From positions 1 through 56,507 of the forward strand of contig CAYMCJ010000001.1 in NCBI GenBank assembly GCA_964388985.1: 56,507 nt of DNA. Direction: 5' to 3'. The stretch comes from CAYMCJ01 sp964388985 (GTDB lineage Bacteria; Patescibacteriota; Patescibacteriia; Patescibacteriales; CAYMCJ01). Position 1 is the first letter of the stretch, and each line of letters opens with the position of its first letter. The translations under genes and the position numbers were made by a program. The notes under the pieces are model-generated. The model was given only the letters and a program-made list of their open reading frames with translations. It was not told the origin of the DNA and did no database searches. Of the stretch, positions 23,511-31,380 are shown in pieces.

Positions 23511-24056
23511 TTAAAGTTTTTTAATCTGCAAAAAGTCCAGTTCAACCGGAGTTTCCCGGCCGAACATTGAAACCGAAACTTTAATTTTTCCCTTAGACTC
23601 GTCAATGTTGGTAATTTTGCCTTCAAGATTTTTAAATGGTCCGTCCGTAATTCTGACCGGCGACCCCTCGGTAACATCAATTTTAAATTTAGGCTCCTCA
23701 ACTCCCATTCTTTTTTGCAATGATTTGACTTCTGCTTCGCTTATCGGAGTCGGGATGGTGCCGGTGCCGATAAAGCCGGTTACGTTTGGCGTATTTCTGA
23801 CCACATACCACGAGTCATCGGTTACCACCATATTTACCAAGACATAGCCGGGAAATATTTTTTCCTCAACAATTTTACGTTTTCCGTTCTTTATTTTAAT
23901 TTTTTTCTCGGTTGGTATTAATATATCAAATATTTTATCTTCCATGTCCATTGATTCAATTCTTTGTTTTAAATTGCCCAATACATTTTCCTCATAGCCG
24001 GAATAGGTATGCAGGACATACCAGCGCCTTCCCTGATTTAAAATTTGTTTAGCCAT
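23511..24056 (-). CDS. nusG: Transcription termination/antitermination factor NusG
   Basis: The NGN domain begins WYVLHTYSGYEENV and has KIFPGYVLV; the C-terminal KOW domain reads DGPFKNLEGKI. NusG binds RNA polymerase and couples it to Rho or the ribosome. At 181 residues it is normal, and it stands after secE as in most bacteria. Confidence 0.97.
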   Translation of the reverse strand: MAKQILNQGRRWYVLHTYSGYEENVLGNLKQRIESMDMEDKIFDILIPTEKKIKIKNGKRKIVEEKIFPGYVLVNMVVTDDSWYVVRNTPNVTGFIGTGTIPTPISEAEVKSLQKRMGVEEPKFKIDVTEGSPVRITDGPFKNLEGKITNIDESKGKIKVSVSMFGRETPVELDFLQIKKL

Positions 24057-24058
24057 AT

Positions 24059-24115
24059 GGCATAATGCGAATCCGCGAATGCATGCGGATGCATGCGAAT
24101 TGCGAATATGTGAAT
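24059..24115. repeat. GCGAAT/GCATGC-word repeat between secE and nusG
   Basis: The words ATGCGAAT and GCATGCGGATGCATGC recur and are partly self-complementary. The element occupies nearly the whole secE-nusG spacer. Confidence 0.6.
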
Positions 24116-24118
24116 TAA

Positions 24119-24301
24119 TTATTTTATAATAAATTCAAGACCGAAGCTGAAAATATAGTCCAGAGAGCCCAAAAAGGCGGCTATGGCCAAACTAATGCCA
24201 ATAACCAGCAGAGTATAATTATAAGTTTCTTTCTTGGTGGGCCAGGCAACTTTTTTCATTTCCTCAATTGAGGCCTTAATATAGCTTAATAATTTATCCA
24301 T
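24119..24301 (-). CDS. secE: Preprotein translocase subunit SecE
   Basis: The 60-residue protein has the short bacterial SecE form: an amphipathic helix with EEMKKVAWPTKKET and a single membrane helix (about 29-56). It is essential in the SecYEG channel. It is the first gene of the operon, and a near-consensus promoter lies upstream. Confidence 0.95.
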   Translation of the reverse strand: MDKLLSYIKASIEEMKKVAWPTKKETYNYTLLVIGISLAIAAFLGSLDYIFSFGLEFIIK

Positions 24302-24354
24302 ATTTTTAGTAATTAAAAACTGCCTTCTTTGGCAGCTGTCTTTCTATGTATAAA

Positions 24355-24383
24355 ATAATACCTTATTAATTAATATTTGTCAA
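24355..24383 (-). promoter_or_regulatory. Promoter of secE-nusG-rplK-rplA
   Basis: TTGACA and TATTAT on the minus strand are separated by 17 bases. The predicted leader of about 45 bases carries a small hairpin (CTGCC/GGCAG, 24320-24335). Confidence 0.75.
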
Positions 24384-24448
24384 GCTTAGCGTCTATTTTA
24401 TATAAATTGACTAAATTCATCTAATATTATAGCATTTATTAAGTTTAA

Positions 24449-24476
24449 TTGGTTTATTATTTTTCTGTGATATAAT
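24449..24476 (+). promoter_or_regulatory. Promoter of the CCA-adding enzyme gene
   Basis: TTGGTT and TATAAT are separated by 16 bases, with a TG one base before the -10 (TGATATAAT). An AAATTGTT-word repeat (24497-24556) lies between it and the start codon. Confidence 0.65.
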
Positions 24477-24556
24477 GTTATTAACACGTATCTATTTAAA
24501 TTGTTAAATTGTTAAATTGTTGTGTGTCGCCTGTTGCGTGCCACCTAAATTGTTAA

Positions 24557-26665
24557 ATGAACAAAATATTTAATCATATGGAAATTCCAAAATCTATAAA
24601 TGATATATTGACAAAATTGGAAAAAAGCGGATATGAGGCTTATGCAGTCGGCGGTTGCGTTCGGGATTTGTTAATAATTAAACTCGCCGCTACGAATGGC
24701 GATTATCCGAATGTAAAAAGGAAGGAGCCAAAGGATTGGGATATTACCACCAATGCTCGGCCAAAAGAAGTTTTAAAAATTTTTCCTGACGGCAAATATG
24801 AAAATAAATTTGGCACTGTGTTGGTTCCTTTTGAAAAAAAAATGGATACAAGCAAAGCTGAAATTAATTTACCGATTGTCACTAAAGGATTAAAGATAAG
24901 TAAAGGTGATAAAACTAAAGCCATTGATATTGCTAAAAAATATATAGCCAAAATTAAATGTCCTGTTCACGGCCAGCAACATACCTTTAATGTAGTTAAA
25001 AACGCTTTGGAAATAGCCAAGGATTATAAAGATATTAATCCGGATATTTTAGAGGTGGCGGCTTATTTTTATGATGTCGGCAAAGTTAAATTCAGCGATG
25101 GAAGACATATTGAGGAGAGTGTAAGAATTTTAAAAAAAGAATTAGTTAATATTTTTAAAACCGAGGTTGTTAAAGTGCTGGAGAAAGTTATTCTCCATGA
25201 TTTTAATGCAGTATCAAATAGTTTGGAAAATCAAATATTGAAAGAAACCGACATAATTGATGGTATTAATTTAGATAGAGTAAAAGAAGCAGCTGAGATA
25301 AATTTAGAAGAATATATAGATTGGTTAAAAAATAAAGACGGTTATAGAGTGAGTTATAAAAAATTTATCACCAATATCGGCAAAAGATTATTAGCGGGGG
25401 GAATAAAAAAATTTAACAGCCATAATTTTGGATTTGAATTGCCTGAATTTGAAGAGTCGGTAAAAGACATTGTTGAAATAACGACTTATCGCAGTGAGCA
25501 GGGTTATAGCGACCGGCGGCATCCGGATGAAATAAAATTTGAAAATAAATTGGAGAAAGATTTAGGCAGAAGGGATTTTACCGTAAACGCGATGGCCATG
25601 GACATAAAGGAAAATATTGTTGACCTTTTTGGCGGCCAAAAGGATTTAAAAATTAAAATAATCAGAGCGGTTGGGGAGCCGGTGGATAGATTTAAGGAAG
25701 ATGCCTTAAGAATGATTCGGGCGATTCGCTTGGCCGGCCAGCTGGGATTTTCAATTGAGCCCAAAACCGAACGGGCGATTAAAAAAATGGCCGGCGGAAT
25801 TAAATTTGTGGCCAACGAAAGAATTAAGGATGAATTAATTAAAATTTTAGAATCAAGCCAAGCTTACGAAGGATTAATGCTTTTTCATGAAACAAAATTA
25901 TTGCAGTATATTTTGCCCGAGTTGGAAAGAGGAGTTAAAGTCGGTCAGAATAAGCATCATACTTACACAGTTTTTAAACATTCCATGTTGTCTCTAAAGT
26001 ATTGCCCTAACAAAGATTGGCGGGTGCGGTTTGCCTCCCTGCTTCACGATATTGCCAAGCCTCAGACCAAAAAATTTATTAAAGGCGACGCTACATTCTA
26101 TAATCATGATATCGTGGGCGCCAAAATCGCTAAAAAAATTATGAGCCGTTTGAAATTTTCAAACCAGGATATTGATAAAGTCACGATTTTAATTTACAAT
26201 CATATGTTTTATTATAATGTCGGCGAAGTCACGGAGTCTTCGGTCAGACGATTAATAAATAAAGTCGGGGAAGAAAATCTGGCGGATTTAATAGATTTAA
26301 GGATTGCCGACCGATTAGGTTCCGGCGTGCCCAAAGCCAAGCCGTATAAATTAAGGCATTTGGAATATATGATGAAAAAAGTAAGAGAAGACCCGGTTTC
26401 AGTAAAGATGATAAAAATTAATGGTGATGATTTAATAAAAATATTAAAAATTCAGCCCGGGCCGAAAATAGGAGCGATTTTAGATGTGCTGTTATCGGAA
26501 GTTATAGAGGAGCCGAAATTAAATAATAAAAAATATTTAGAGAACCGAAGCCGGGAATTAAATGATATGGATTTAAAAGAATTGCGAAGTAAAGCCAAGG
26601 GAAAAATTAAAGAAAAGAAAATGGAGGATGACGAAGAGCTAAAAAAAGAATTTTGGGTGAAGTGA
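24557..26665 (+). CDS. cca: CCA-adding enzyme with an HD domain inserted in its nucleotidyltransferase domain
   Basis: The enzyme adds or repairs the 3' CCA of tRNA. The head is normal: AYAVGGCVRDLLI (29-41), the catalytic DWD (60-62) and NKFGTVLV (83-90). The chain then leaves the fold for about 210 residues (93-303) and resumes with IVEITTYRSEQGYSDRRHPDE and RRDFTVNAMA, the usual next block. The inserted part reads as an HD-phosphohydrolase: H142, D173, H184, H214 and D232, but the 'HD' pair is YD (FYDVGK). The normal C-terminal HD domain (SLLHDIAK) is also present. Residues 42-57 are a second, repeat-derived insert. Length is 702 against about 400-500 in relatives. Confidence 0.9.
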   Translation: MNKIFNHMEIPKSINDILTKLEKSGYEAYAVGGCVRDLLIIKLAATNGDYPNVKRKEPKDWDITTNARPKEVLKIFPDGKYENKFGTVLVPFEKKMDTSKAEINLPIVTKGLKISKGDKTKAIDIAKKYIAKIKCPVHGQQHTFNVVKNALEIAKDYKDINPDILEVAAYFYDVGKVKFSDGRHIEESVRILKKELVNIFKTEVVKVLEKVILHDFNAVSNSLENQILKETDIIDGINLDRVKEAAEINLEEYIDWLKNKDGYRVSYKKFITNIGKRLLAGGIKKFNSHNFGFELPEFEESVKDIVEITTYRSEQGYSDRRHPDEIKFENKLEKDLGRRDFTVNAMAMDIKENIVDLFGGQKDLKIKIIRAVGEPVDRFKEDALRMIRAIRLAGQLGFSIEPKTERAIKKMAGGIKFVANERIKDELIKILESSQAYEGLMLFHETKLLQYILPELERGVKVGQNKHHTYTVFKHSMLSLKYCPNKDWRVRFASLLHDIAKPQTKKFIKGDATFYNHDIVGAKIAKKIMSRLKFSNQDIDKVTILIYNHMFYYNVGEVTESSVRRLINKVGEENLADLIDLRIADRLGSGVPKAKPYKLRHLEYMMKKVREDPVSVKMIKINGDDLIKILKIQPGPKIGAILDVLLSEVIEEPKLNNKKYLENRSRELNDMDLKELRSKAKGKIKEKKMEDDEELKKEFWVK
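24683..24715 (+). repeat. Repeat-derived insert in cca
   Basis: CGCC-GCTACGAAT-GGCG followed by ATTATCCGAATG matches the second half of the intergenic elements at 3202-3257 and 6422-6475 (CGCACTACGAATGCG, then ACATCCGAAT). It separates GGCVRDLLI from KDWDITT, which are nearly adjacent in relatives. Confidence 0.6.
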
Positions 26666-26697
26666 GTATTACACATATAAATACAGATTACAGATAA

Positions 26698-26797
26698 NNN
26701 NNNNNNNNNNNNNNNNNNNNNNNNNNNNNNNNNNNNNNNNNNNNNNNNNNNNNNNNNNNNNNNNNNNNNNNNNNNNNNNNNNNNNNNNNNNNNNNNN
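26698..26797. other. Assembly gap (100 N)
   Basis: A run of exactly 100 N; the true length is unknown. It lies between cca and the HD-domain gene. Confidence 0.99.
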
Positions 26798-26831
26798 TTA
26801 GTGTTACTTAAGGATTTTGAACATAAAGTTT

Positions 26832-27443
26832 ATGAAATATAATTATAATAAAATAAGAAATAGGGTTAGGAAAATGGTAAAAGGCGCTTGTTATTCAAAA
26901 GAAAATAAATTTAAAGATTCAATTTGGGATTATCATATTTTACCGGTAGTTAAGCACAGTCTGATTTTGGGGAAAAAATTTAGAGCTGATTTGGAGGTGC
27001 TGGAGTTAGCCGCCTTATTGCATGATTACGCCGCCATTATTGAAAATGGAAAATTGTACAAAAATCATCATATTTATGGCGCAAAATTAGCTGAAAAAAT
27101 TTTGGTGTCCTTAAATTATCCGGAAGATAAAATAAAGCGTATCAAAGAATGCATAAAGAGTCATAGGGGAAGCGTTGTAATTGATAAAAAAAATATTGAG
27201 GCAAAAATTTTAGCGTCGGCCGATGCTATGTCACATATTACGGAGTTAGCCGATATGTTTTATTTGACATATGGCGTTCATAAGTATAAAACATCAGATG
27301 GGGCTGAATGGCTAAAGAATAAATTAAAAAGAAGCTGGGAAAAAATAATACCGGTCGGACAGAAAATAGTTAAGGCTGATTATGATATCGCCATAAAAAT
27401 ATTAAATAAAACTTTAGATAAAAATAATTTAATAATAAAATAA
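26832..27443 (+). CDS. HD-domain phosphohydrolase
   Basis: The metal-binding pattern of HD hydrolases is intact: VVKHSLILG, ELAALLHDYA, NHHIYGAKLAEKIL, IKSHRG and LASADAMSHI. Such proteins hydrolyse phosphoesters, often nucleotides. I choose the ATG at 26832 over the TTG at 26817, because neither has an SD and ATG is the commoner codon. Residues before the HD motif are basic. An assembly gap lies just upstream, so the operon context is uncertain. Compared with the HD insert in cca, this one has the full HD pair. Confidence 0.8.
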   Translation: MKYNYNKIRNRVRKMVKGACYSKENKFKDSIWDYHILPVVKHSLILGKKFRADLEVLELAALLHDYAAIIENGKLYKNHHIYGAKLAEKILVSLNYPEDKIKRIKECIKSHRGSVVIDKKNIEAKILASADAMSHITELADMFYLTYGVHKYKTSDGAEWLKNKLKRSWEKIIPVGQKIVKADYDIAIKILNKTLDKNNLIIK

Positions 27444-27477
27444 AAAACGAGAATTTTAAACATGTAGAGCCGGTAAT

Positions 27478-28443
27478 ATGAAGCAAGTTGTTAAAAAATG
27501 TTTATTAATAAAAATTATAATGTTGGGGGGAATTATTTTTTTTGTTTCCGCTTGTACAAATAATCCCAATAAAATAACGGAAAAAAATGCGCCGGGAGGC
27601 ATGGATGGATTTAATGAAATGGATATCGTCGGCCGGATGTTGGCGATTAAAAACGGTTTAACTCCGAAAGTAAAGCCAACCGGCAAATATACGCCGAAAG
27701 ACGCGGAAGCGCAAGAACAGGGCGGCGCGCAGCCGCAGAATCAGGTGCAGTTGGAGCCATTAACGGAACAATATGATAGCGCCATAATTAAAACTAATTT
27801 TGGCGATATTAAGATTAAATTTTATGTACAGGAAGCGCCCATAACCGTAAATGCGTTTTTAAATTTAGCTAAGAAAGGATTTTATAACGGAACTAAATTT
27901 CATCGGGTTATTAAAGATTTTATGATTCAGGGAGGAGACCCCACCAGCAAGGATGACGATTGGTCTGACGACGGTCAAGGCGGTCCGGGTTATCAATTTC
28001 AGGACGAAATCAATGAACATAAATTAGTCCGCGGCAGTCTGGCCATGGCCAATTCCGGACCTAACACCAATGGTTCGCAATTTTTTATAGTAACGGCTGA
28101 ATCCACTCCGCAGCTTGACGGCAAGCATACCAATTTCGGTTATGTTATTGACGGAATGAACGTAGTTGATAAGATTGAAGCGGTTGAAACCAATAAAAAC
28201 GACCATCCCACCGAAGACGTAATAGTTAACAATATTGAAATAACCAATAGTGGTAGTGAAGCAGATGACAACTCGCCCGAAATCGGTCCGGAGTTGCCTA
28301 AAGATTTTTCTGCTGATGCCGCCACAACTAGTCCGGCGCAGGAAGAAGAAAGCGATTCCTCGGCCACTTCAACTCCGAAAGCGGGAGGGCAGGTCGGCGA
28401 AGAAGGCCAGCCGACCGCTACTTCCAGCCAGGAAGGGTTTTAG
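27478..28443 (+). CDS. Cyclophilin-type peptidyl-prolyl isomerase, lipoprotein
   Basis: A lipobox (VSAC, C26) follows an N-terminal hydrophobic segment, so the protein is probably lipid-anchored outside the membrane. The cyclophilin domain (about 100-255) shows NLAKKGFYNGTKFHRVIKDF, MIQGGDP, GSLAMANSGPNTNGSQFFI and LDGKHTNFG, with the catalytic Arg in FHRV. It would speed proline isomerisation in secreted proteins. The last 65 residues are a Ser/Glu/Thr-rich low-complexity tail. Confidence 0.92.
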   Translation: MKQVVKKCLLIKIIMLGGIIFFVSACTNNPNKITEKNAPGGMDGFNEMDIVGRMLAIKNGLTPKVKPTGKYTPKDAEAQEQGGAQPQNQVQLEPLTEQYDSAIIKTNFGDIKIKFYVQEAPITVNAFLNLAKKGFYNGTKFHRVIKDFMIQGGDPTSKDDDWSDDGQGGPGYQFQDEINEHKLVRGSLAMANSGPNTNGSQFFIVTAESTPQLDGKHTNFGYVIDGMNVVDKIEAVETNKNDHPTEDVIVNNIEITNSGSEADDNSPEIGPELPKDFSADAATTSPAQEEESDSSATSTPKAGGQVGEEGQPTATSSQEGF

Positions 28444-28463
28444 CTTTTAGCTTTTAGGTTCAT

Positions 28464-28514
28464 GGGCCTGTAGCTCATCTGGTAGAGCGCCCCGATTATA
28501 TCGGGGAGGCAAGG
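28464..28514 (+). pseudogene. Truncated tRNA-Ala (5' portion only)
   Basis: The first 28 bases are identical to the intact tRNA-Ala at 28849, including acceptor strand and D-arm. The anticodon arm is replaced by CCCCG-ATTATAT-CGGGG, the variable loop (AGGCAAGG) still aligns, and the T-arm and 3' acceptor strand are missing. A GIY-YIG gene starts 13 bases later. The identity extends upstream by five bases (28459-28490 equals 28844-28875), giving a 32-base direct repeat on both sides of the nuclease gene. Confidence 0.85.
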
Positions 28515-28526
28515 CAAGGGCGATAA

Positions 28527-28802
28527 ATGATAAAAGGTTTTATATATTTAATAGAAAGTATTAAAAATAAAAAGAGATATTTGGGTTCAACAAATAATCC
28601 GGTCATTAGAATATCCGAACATAACAGAGGCTATGTAAAGGCGACACGGATTAATAAGCCATGGAAATATTTAATGGTAATTAATATCGGCAGTTTGAAA
28701 GAGGCAAGGGAAATTGAATATTATATAAAAAGACAAAAATTACAATTAACAGTTAGAAATGTCATTAAAATATTAAATTGGTATTACGAAAAGGGCTGTT
28801 AG
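28527..28802 (+). CDS. GIY-YIG family endonuclease
   Basis: The 91-residue protein is a single GIY-YIG domain: GFIYLIES, RYLGSTNNPVIRISEHNRG with the conserved Arg, and the later EAREIEYYIKRQK helix. This is the short stand-alone kind (YhbQ/UPF0213-like). Many members have no known role, while longer relatives act in repair or homing. It is lodged between a truncated and a complete copy of tRNA-Ala, as a mobile element targeting this tRNA would be. Confidence 0.88.
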   Translation: MIKGFIYLIESIKNKKRYLGSTNNPVIRISEHNRGYVKATRINKPWKYLMVINIGSLKEAREIEYYIKRQKLQLTVRNVIKILNWYYEKGC

Positions 28803-28848
28803 CTTCCGCCTTTGCGGGCGGACAAGCAGCTGACAAGTTAAAATTCAT

Positions 28849-28921
28849 GGGCCTGTAGCTCATCTGGTAGAGCGCTACGTTCGCATCGTAGAGGTAAGGA
28901 GTTCGAGTCTCCTCAGGTCCA
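28849..28921 (+). tRNA. tRNA-Ala (anticodon CGC)
   Basis: A complete cloverleaf: GGGCCTG pairs with CAGGTCC and includes the G3-U70 pair that specifies alanine; anticodon stem CTACG/CGTAG with loop TTCGCAT; T-arm GAGTTCGAGTCTC (stem ends approximate). CCA is not encoded (ACTA follows), so the CCA-adding enzyme is needed. Confidence 0.95.
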
Positions 28922-28936
28922 CTAAGTAAATTTATT

Positions 28937-29012
28937 CGGGGTGTGGCCTAGTGGCTAAGGCGCATCGTTCGGGACGATGAGATCGGAGGTTCAAATCCTC
29001 TCACCCCGACCA
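28937..29012 (+). tRNA. tRNA-Pro (anticodon CGG)
   Basis: CGGGGTG pairs with CACCCCG, with the C1-G72 pair typical of bacterial tRNA-Pro. Anticodon stem CATCG/CGATG holds loop TTCGGGA. The 3' end reads ACCA, so CCA appears encoded here, unlike the neighbouring tRNA-Ala. Confidence 0.95.
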
Positions 29013-29019
29013 AAATAAA

Positions 29020-29056
29020 AATAACCGCACTTTGCCGCAAAGTGCGGTTATTTTTT
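29020..29056. terminator. Bidirectional terminator after tRNA-Pro
   Basis: A perfect 15-bp stem (AATAACCGCACTTTG with CAAAGTGCGGTTATT) and a three-base loop are flanked by A and T runs. The minus-strand gene ends inside its right arm. Confidence 0.93.
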
Positions 29057-29704
29057 AATTGGTTTATAGAAAGTTTTCCGTTTATTACCAAAGCGGATTA
29101 ATTTGCCTTGTTTTGCCAGTATTTTTAGGTATTTTAAAGCCATTCTGTCTTTAACTCCGGTTATCCGCTCCACGTCATTATTGGTTACTGCCTGTTTTCC
29201 CAGAGCGTAAGACATGATGGCGTCCAAATTTTTTTGCTTTATTTCTTGGCGTTTCTGGTTAGCTAATTTTAACCCGTCCAGCAGTTTAGTTTTAAATAGC
29301 TTTTGTAAATCTATTTTTGGTTGCGGTGGGCAGACTATTGGCTGTTTCGCTTGGCTGGGCGCGGGTTGAGGTTCTTGAGGTAGAGGAGCGGGGGAAGGGG
29401 GAGAGGAAGATTCAGCGGCTGGTTGATTGGCTGGTTCTTTGACTGGTTCCGATTCGTTTGGCGCTGGTTTAGGCGGTTCCGGCGCAACGGGCTCGTTAAT
29501 TTTTATTTCAGCCGATGTTGGTTCGGCCGCTTCCGGCTGATTAATTTCGTCTATTTCAGGCAAAGCCGGTTCCGTTTTAATCGGCTCGGGCGAGGGCTGT
29601 TCCGGAGCGGCTGGCTTTGATTCATCCGATCCGGGTTCGGCTTGCATTAGTTCAGGTTTATTTTCCGTTTCAGTATCTTTAGTTTTTGTTATTTCGTCTG
29701 CCAT
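29048..29704 (-). CDS. Pro/Glu-rich protein with C-terminal winged-helix-like domain
   Basis: Residues 1-135 are Pro/Glu/Ala-rich low complexity. From about 135 the chain is basic and helical, with ERITGVKDRMALKYLKILAKQGKLIRFGNKRKTFYKPI, which reads as a recognition helix plus wing. A DNA- or RNA-binding role is inferred. The stop codon lies within the strong terminator shared with tRNA-Pro. I know no named family. Confidence 0.7.
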   Translation of the reverse strand: MADEITKTKDTETENKPELMQAEPGSDESKPAAPEQPSPEPIKTEPALPEIDEINQPEAAEPTSAEIKINEPVAPEPPKPAPNESEPVKEPANQPAAESSSPPSPAPLPQEPQPAPSQAKQPIVCPPQPKIDLQKLFKTKLLDGLKLANQKRQEIKQKNLDAIMSYALGKQAVTNNDVERITGVKDRMALKYLKILAKQGKLIRFGNKRKTFYKPIKK

Positions 29705-29789
29705 ATTTATATTATAGCACAGTTTTTTTTGACAATGACGCGAATTTTATTAGTTTGCTTTACCGGAATAGACAGGTTATAATTAAATT

Positions 29790-31025
29790 ATGAAAAAGAT
29801 AATTTTAGCGGTTTTAATAATTTTATTTTTTCCGGTCTGCGCCAAAGCTGGCAGTCTTGGCGATAAATTATCCGGTTTGATATTGCTTGACGTGAAAAGA
29901 GAAGGACAGGCCTGGTATGTTTATCCGGAAGATAATAAACGGTATTATTTGGGCCGGCCGACTGACGCTTTCGGTATTATGCGCGAATTGGGACTCGGTA
30001 TAACCGAGGTTGATTTTCAAAAAATTGCTCAGGCCAATATGCCGGTAGCCGGTGATTTGGAATTAGCCAAAAGATTGTCAGGAAAAATAATTTTGCAAAT
30101 TGAGAAAAACGGCGAGGCCTGGTATATTTATCCCAAAGATTTAAAAAAATATTATCTGGGCCGGCCGGCTGACGCTTTTGCCGTTATGCGCGAGTTGGGT
30201 CTAGGCATTACCCGCGAGGATTTAGCCAAGGTGCATAAACCCGGCTATGACGAATCAGTAAACCAATACAGCCAATATCAGCACAAGACAATAACGACTG
30301 CCAGCGGGAATTTTGCCGTGGACATAGTGGAAATTAATTTAGCTAATCCGAATTTAAAAATTATTACCGATACGATTAAACCCTGGCCGGATAAAGCTTC
30401 AAGTTTGGGCGCGTTCGGGGCCCAGAGTTTAGGCAAATTTGTTTTGGAAAATAACGGTTTGGCTGGCATTAACGGCACTTATTTTTGCTCTTCAGCCGGC
30501 TGCGGGCCGGCTAATTATTATTTTTATCCGGTTTATGATACCAGCGAGGAGGTTTTAGTAAATGAAAGCGAATTAAAATATTGGACTACCGGGCCGATTA
30601 TGGCCTGGGACGAAAATAATAAATTTTATTATTTTAAGGATAGCCGCGAGTTTGTTGGTGTGGAGAATTTTGAAAATACTTACGGACTTAAATTGCAAGC
30701 TGCCATTGGTAATAAGCCCAGACTGATTGAAAAAAGAATGAATTTATTAATTGAGTGGGATATAGACGAGAAGCAGAAGAATGCCAAGGCCTGGCGTAAT
30801 GCGATTGCTTATAAAGACAGCCCTCTAAAAAACGGTTTGGGTACAATTTATCTGGTGGTGGCCCAAAACGCGACCGTGCCTGATTTAGCCGATATTATGA
30901 AAGTTATGGAAGTGGATTACGCCTTGAATTTAGACGGCGGTTTGTCTTCGGCTTTATTTTATAATGATGAGTATATGCTCGGGCCGGGTCGGAACGTGCC
31001 GAACGCGATTGTGTTTGGAGAATAA
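29790..31025 (+). CDS. Secreted phosphodiester glycosidase (NAGPA-like) with two N-terminal repeats
   Basis: A signal peptide ends near AKA (20). Two copies of a roughly 65-residue module follow (about 27-85 and 93-150), each with LSGKIIL-type start, EAWYIYP, YYLGRPADAF and MRELGLGI. The C-terminal domain (about 165-411) carries GINGTYFCSSAGC, GPIMAWD and YALNLDGGLSSALFY, the marks of the phosphodiester glycosidase (DUF2233) family, which cleaves sugar phosphodiesters. The repeat module is one I associate with CPR surface proteins. It is divergent from the gene at 29704. Confidence 0.85.
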   Translation: MKKIILAVLIILFFPVCAKAGSLGDKLSGLILLDVKREGQAWYVYPEDNKRYYLGRPTDAFGIMRELGLGITEVDFQKIAQANMPVAGDLELAKRLSGKIILQIEKNGEAWYIYPKDLKKYYLGRPADAFAVMRELGLGITREDLAKVHKPGYDESVNQYSQYQHKTITTASGNFAVDIVEINLANPNLKIITDTIKPWPDKASSLGAFGAQSLGKFVLENNGLAGINGTYFCSSAGCGPANYYFYPVYDTSEEVLVNESELKYWTTGPIMAWDENNKFYYFKDSREFVGVENFENTYGLKLQAAIGNKPRLIEKRMNLLIEWDIDEKQKNAKAWRNAIAYKDSPLKNGLGTIYLVVAQNATVPDLADIMKVMEVDYALNLDGGLSSALFYNDEYMLGPGRNVPNAIVFGE

Positions 31026-31045
31026 CTATTAACAATTAACCCTTT

Positions 31046-31351
31046 ATGGTCATAGATGAATTTAAAGAAAAATTAAAAGAAAAAAAAGAAATTTATTTAA
31101 GAATAAAGGCGGCGCCGGGCGCACAAAAAAGTGAAATTAAAGAAATTATGGCTGATAATACTATTAAGATTGATGTAGCGGCTTTACCGGTTAAAGGCCG
31201 GGCTAACCAGGAATTAATAAAATTTTTAGCCAAAGAATTTGAAGTTAATAAAAATAATGTTAAGATAATAAACGGGGCGCAAAGCAAGCTAAAATTAATT
31301 AAAATTTATTTCATTTTATTGCTTTTGTGGCTGGCCTCTGGTTGCTTTTAG
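31046..31351 (+). CDS. UPF0235 (DUF167) family protein with hydrophobic tail
   Basis: The core (IYLRIKAAPGAQKSEI, LPVKGRANQELIKFLA, VKIINGAQSKLKLIKI) is the conserved DUF167 fold of unknown function. Normally the family ends here; this protein continues with FILLLLWLASGCF, a membrane-like tail of 14 residues ending near a cysteine. It may be a fusion product of a changed stop codon or a real tail anchor. The gene follows the glycosidase by 20 bases and precedes uppS by 29. Confidence 0.85.
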   Translation: MVIDEFKEKLKEKKEIYLRIKAAPGAQKSEIKEIMADNTIKIDVAALPVKGRANQELIKFLAKEFEVNKNNVKIINGAQSKLKLIKIYFILLLLWLASGCF

Positions 31352-31380
31352 TCGTAAGATTAATCGCGCGTTAAATTTAT

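Noticed and set aside
28464..28921. tRNA-Ala split by an intron containing the GIY-YIG gene
   Set aside because: No 3' half with T-arm follows the nuclease gene; instead a full tRNA with its own 5' half is present.
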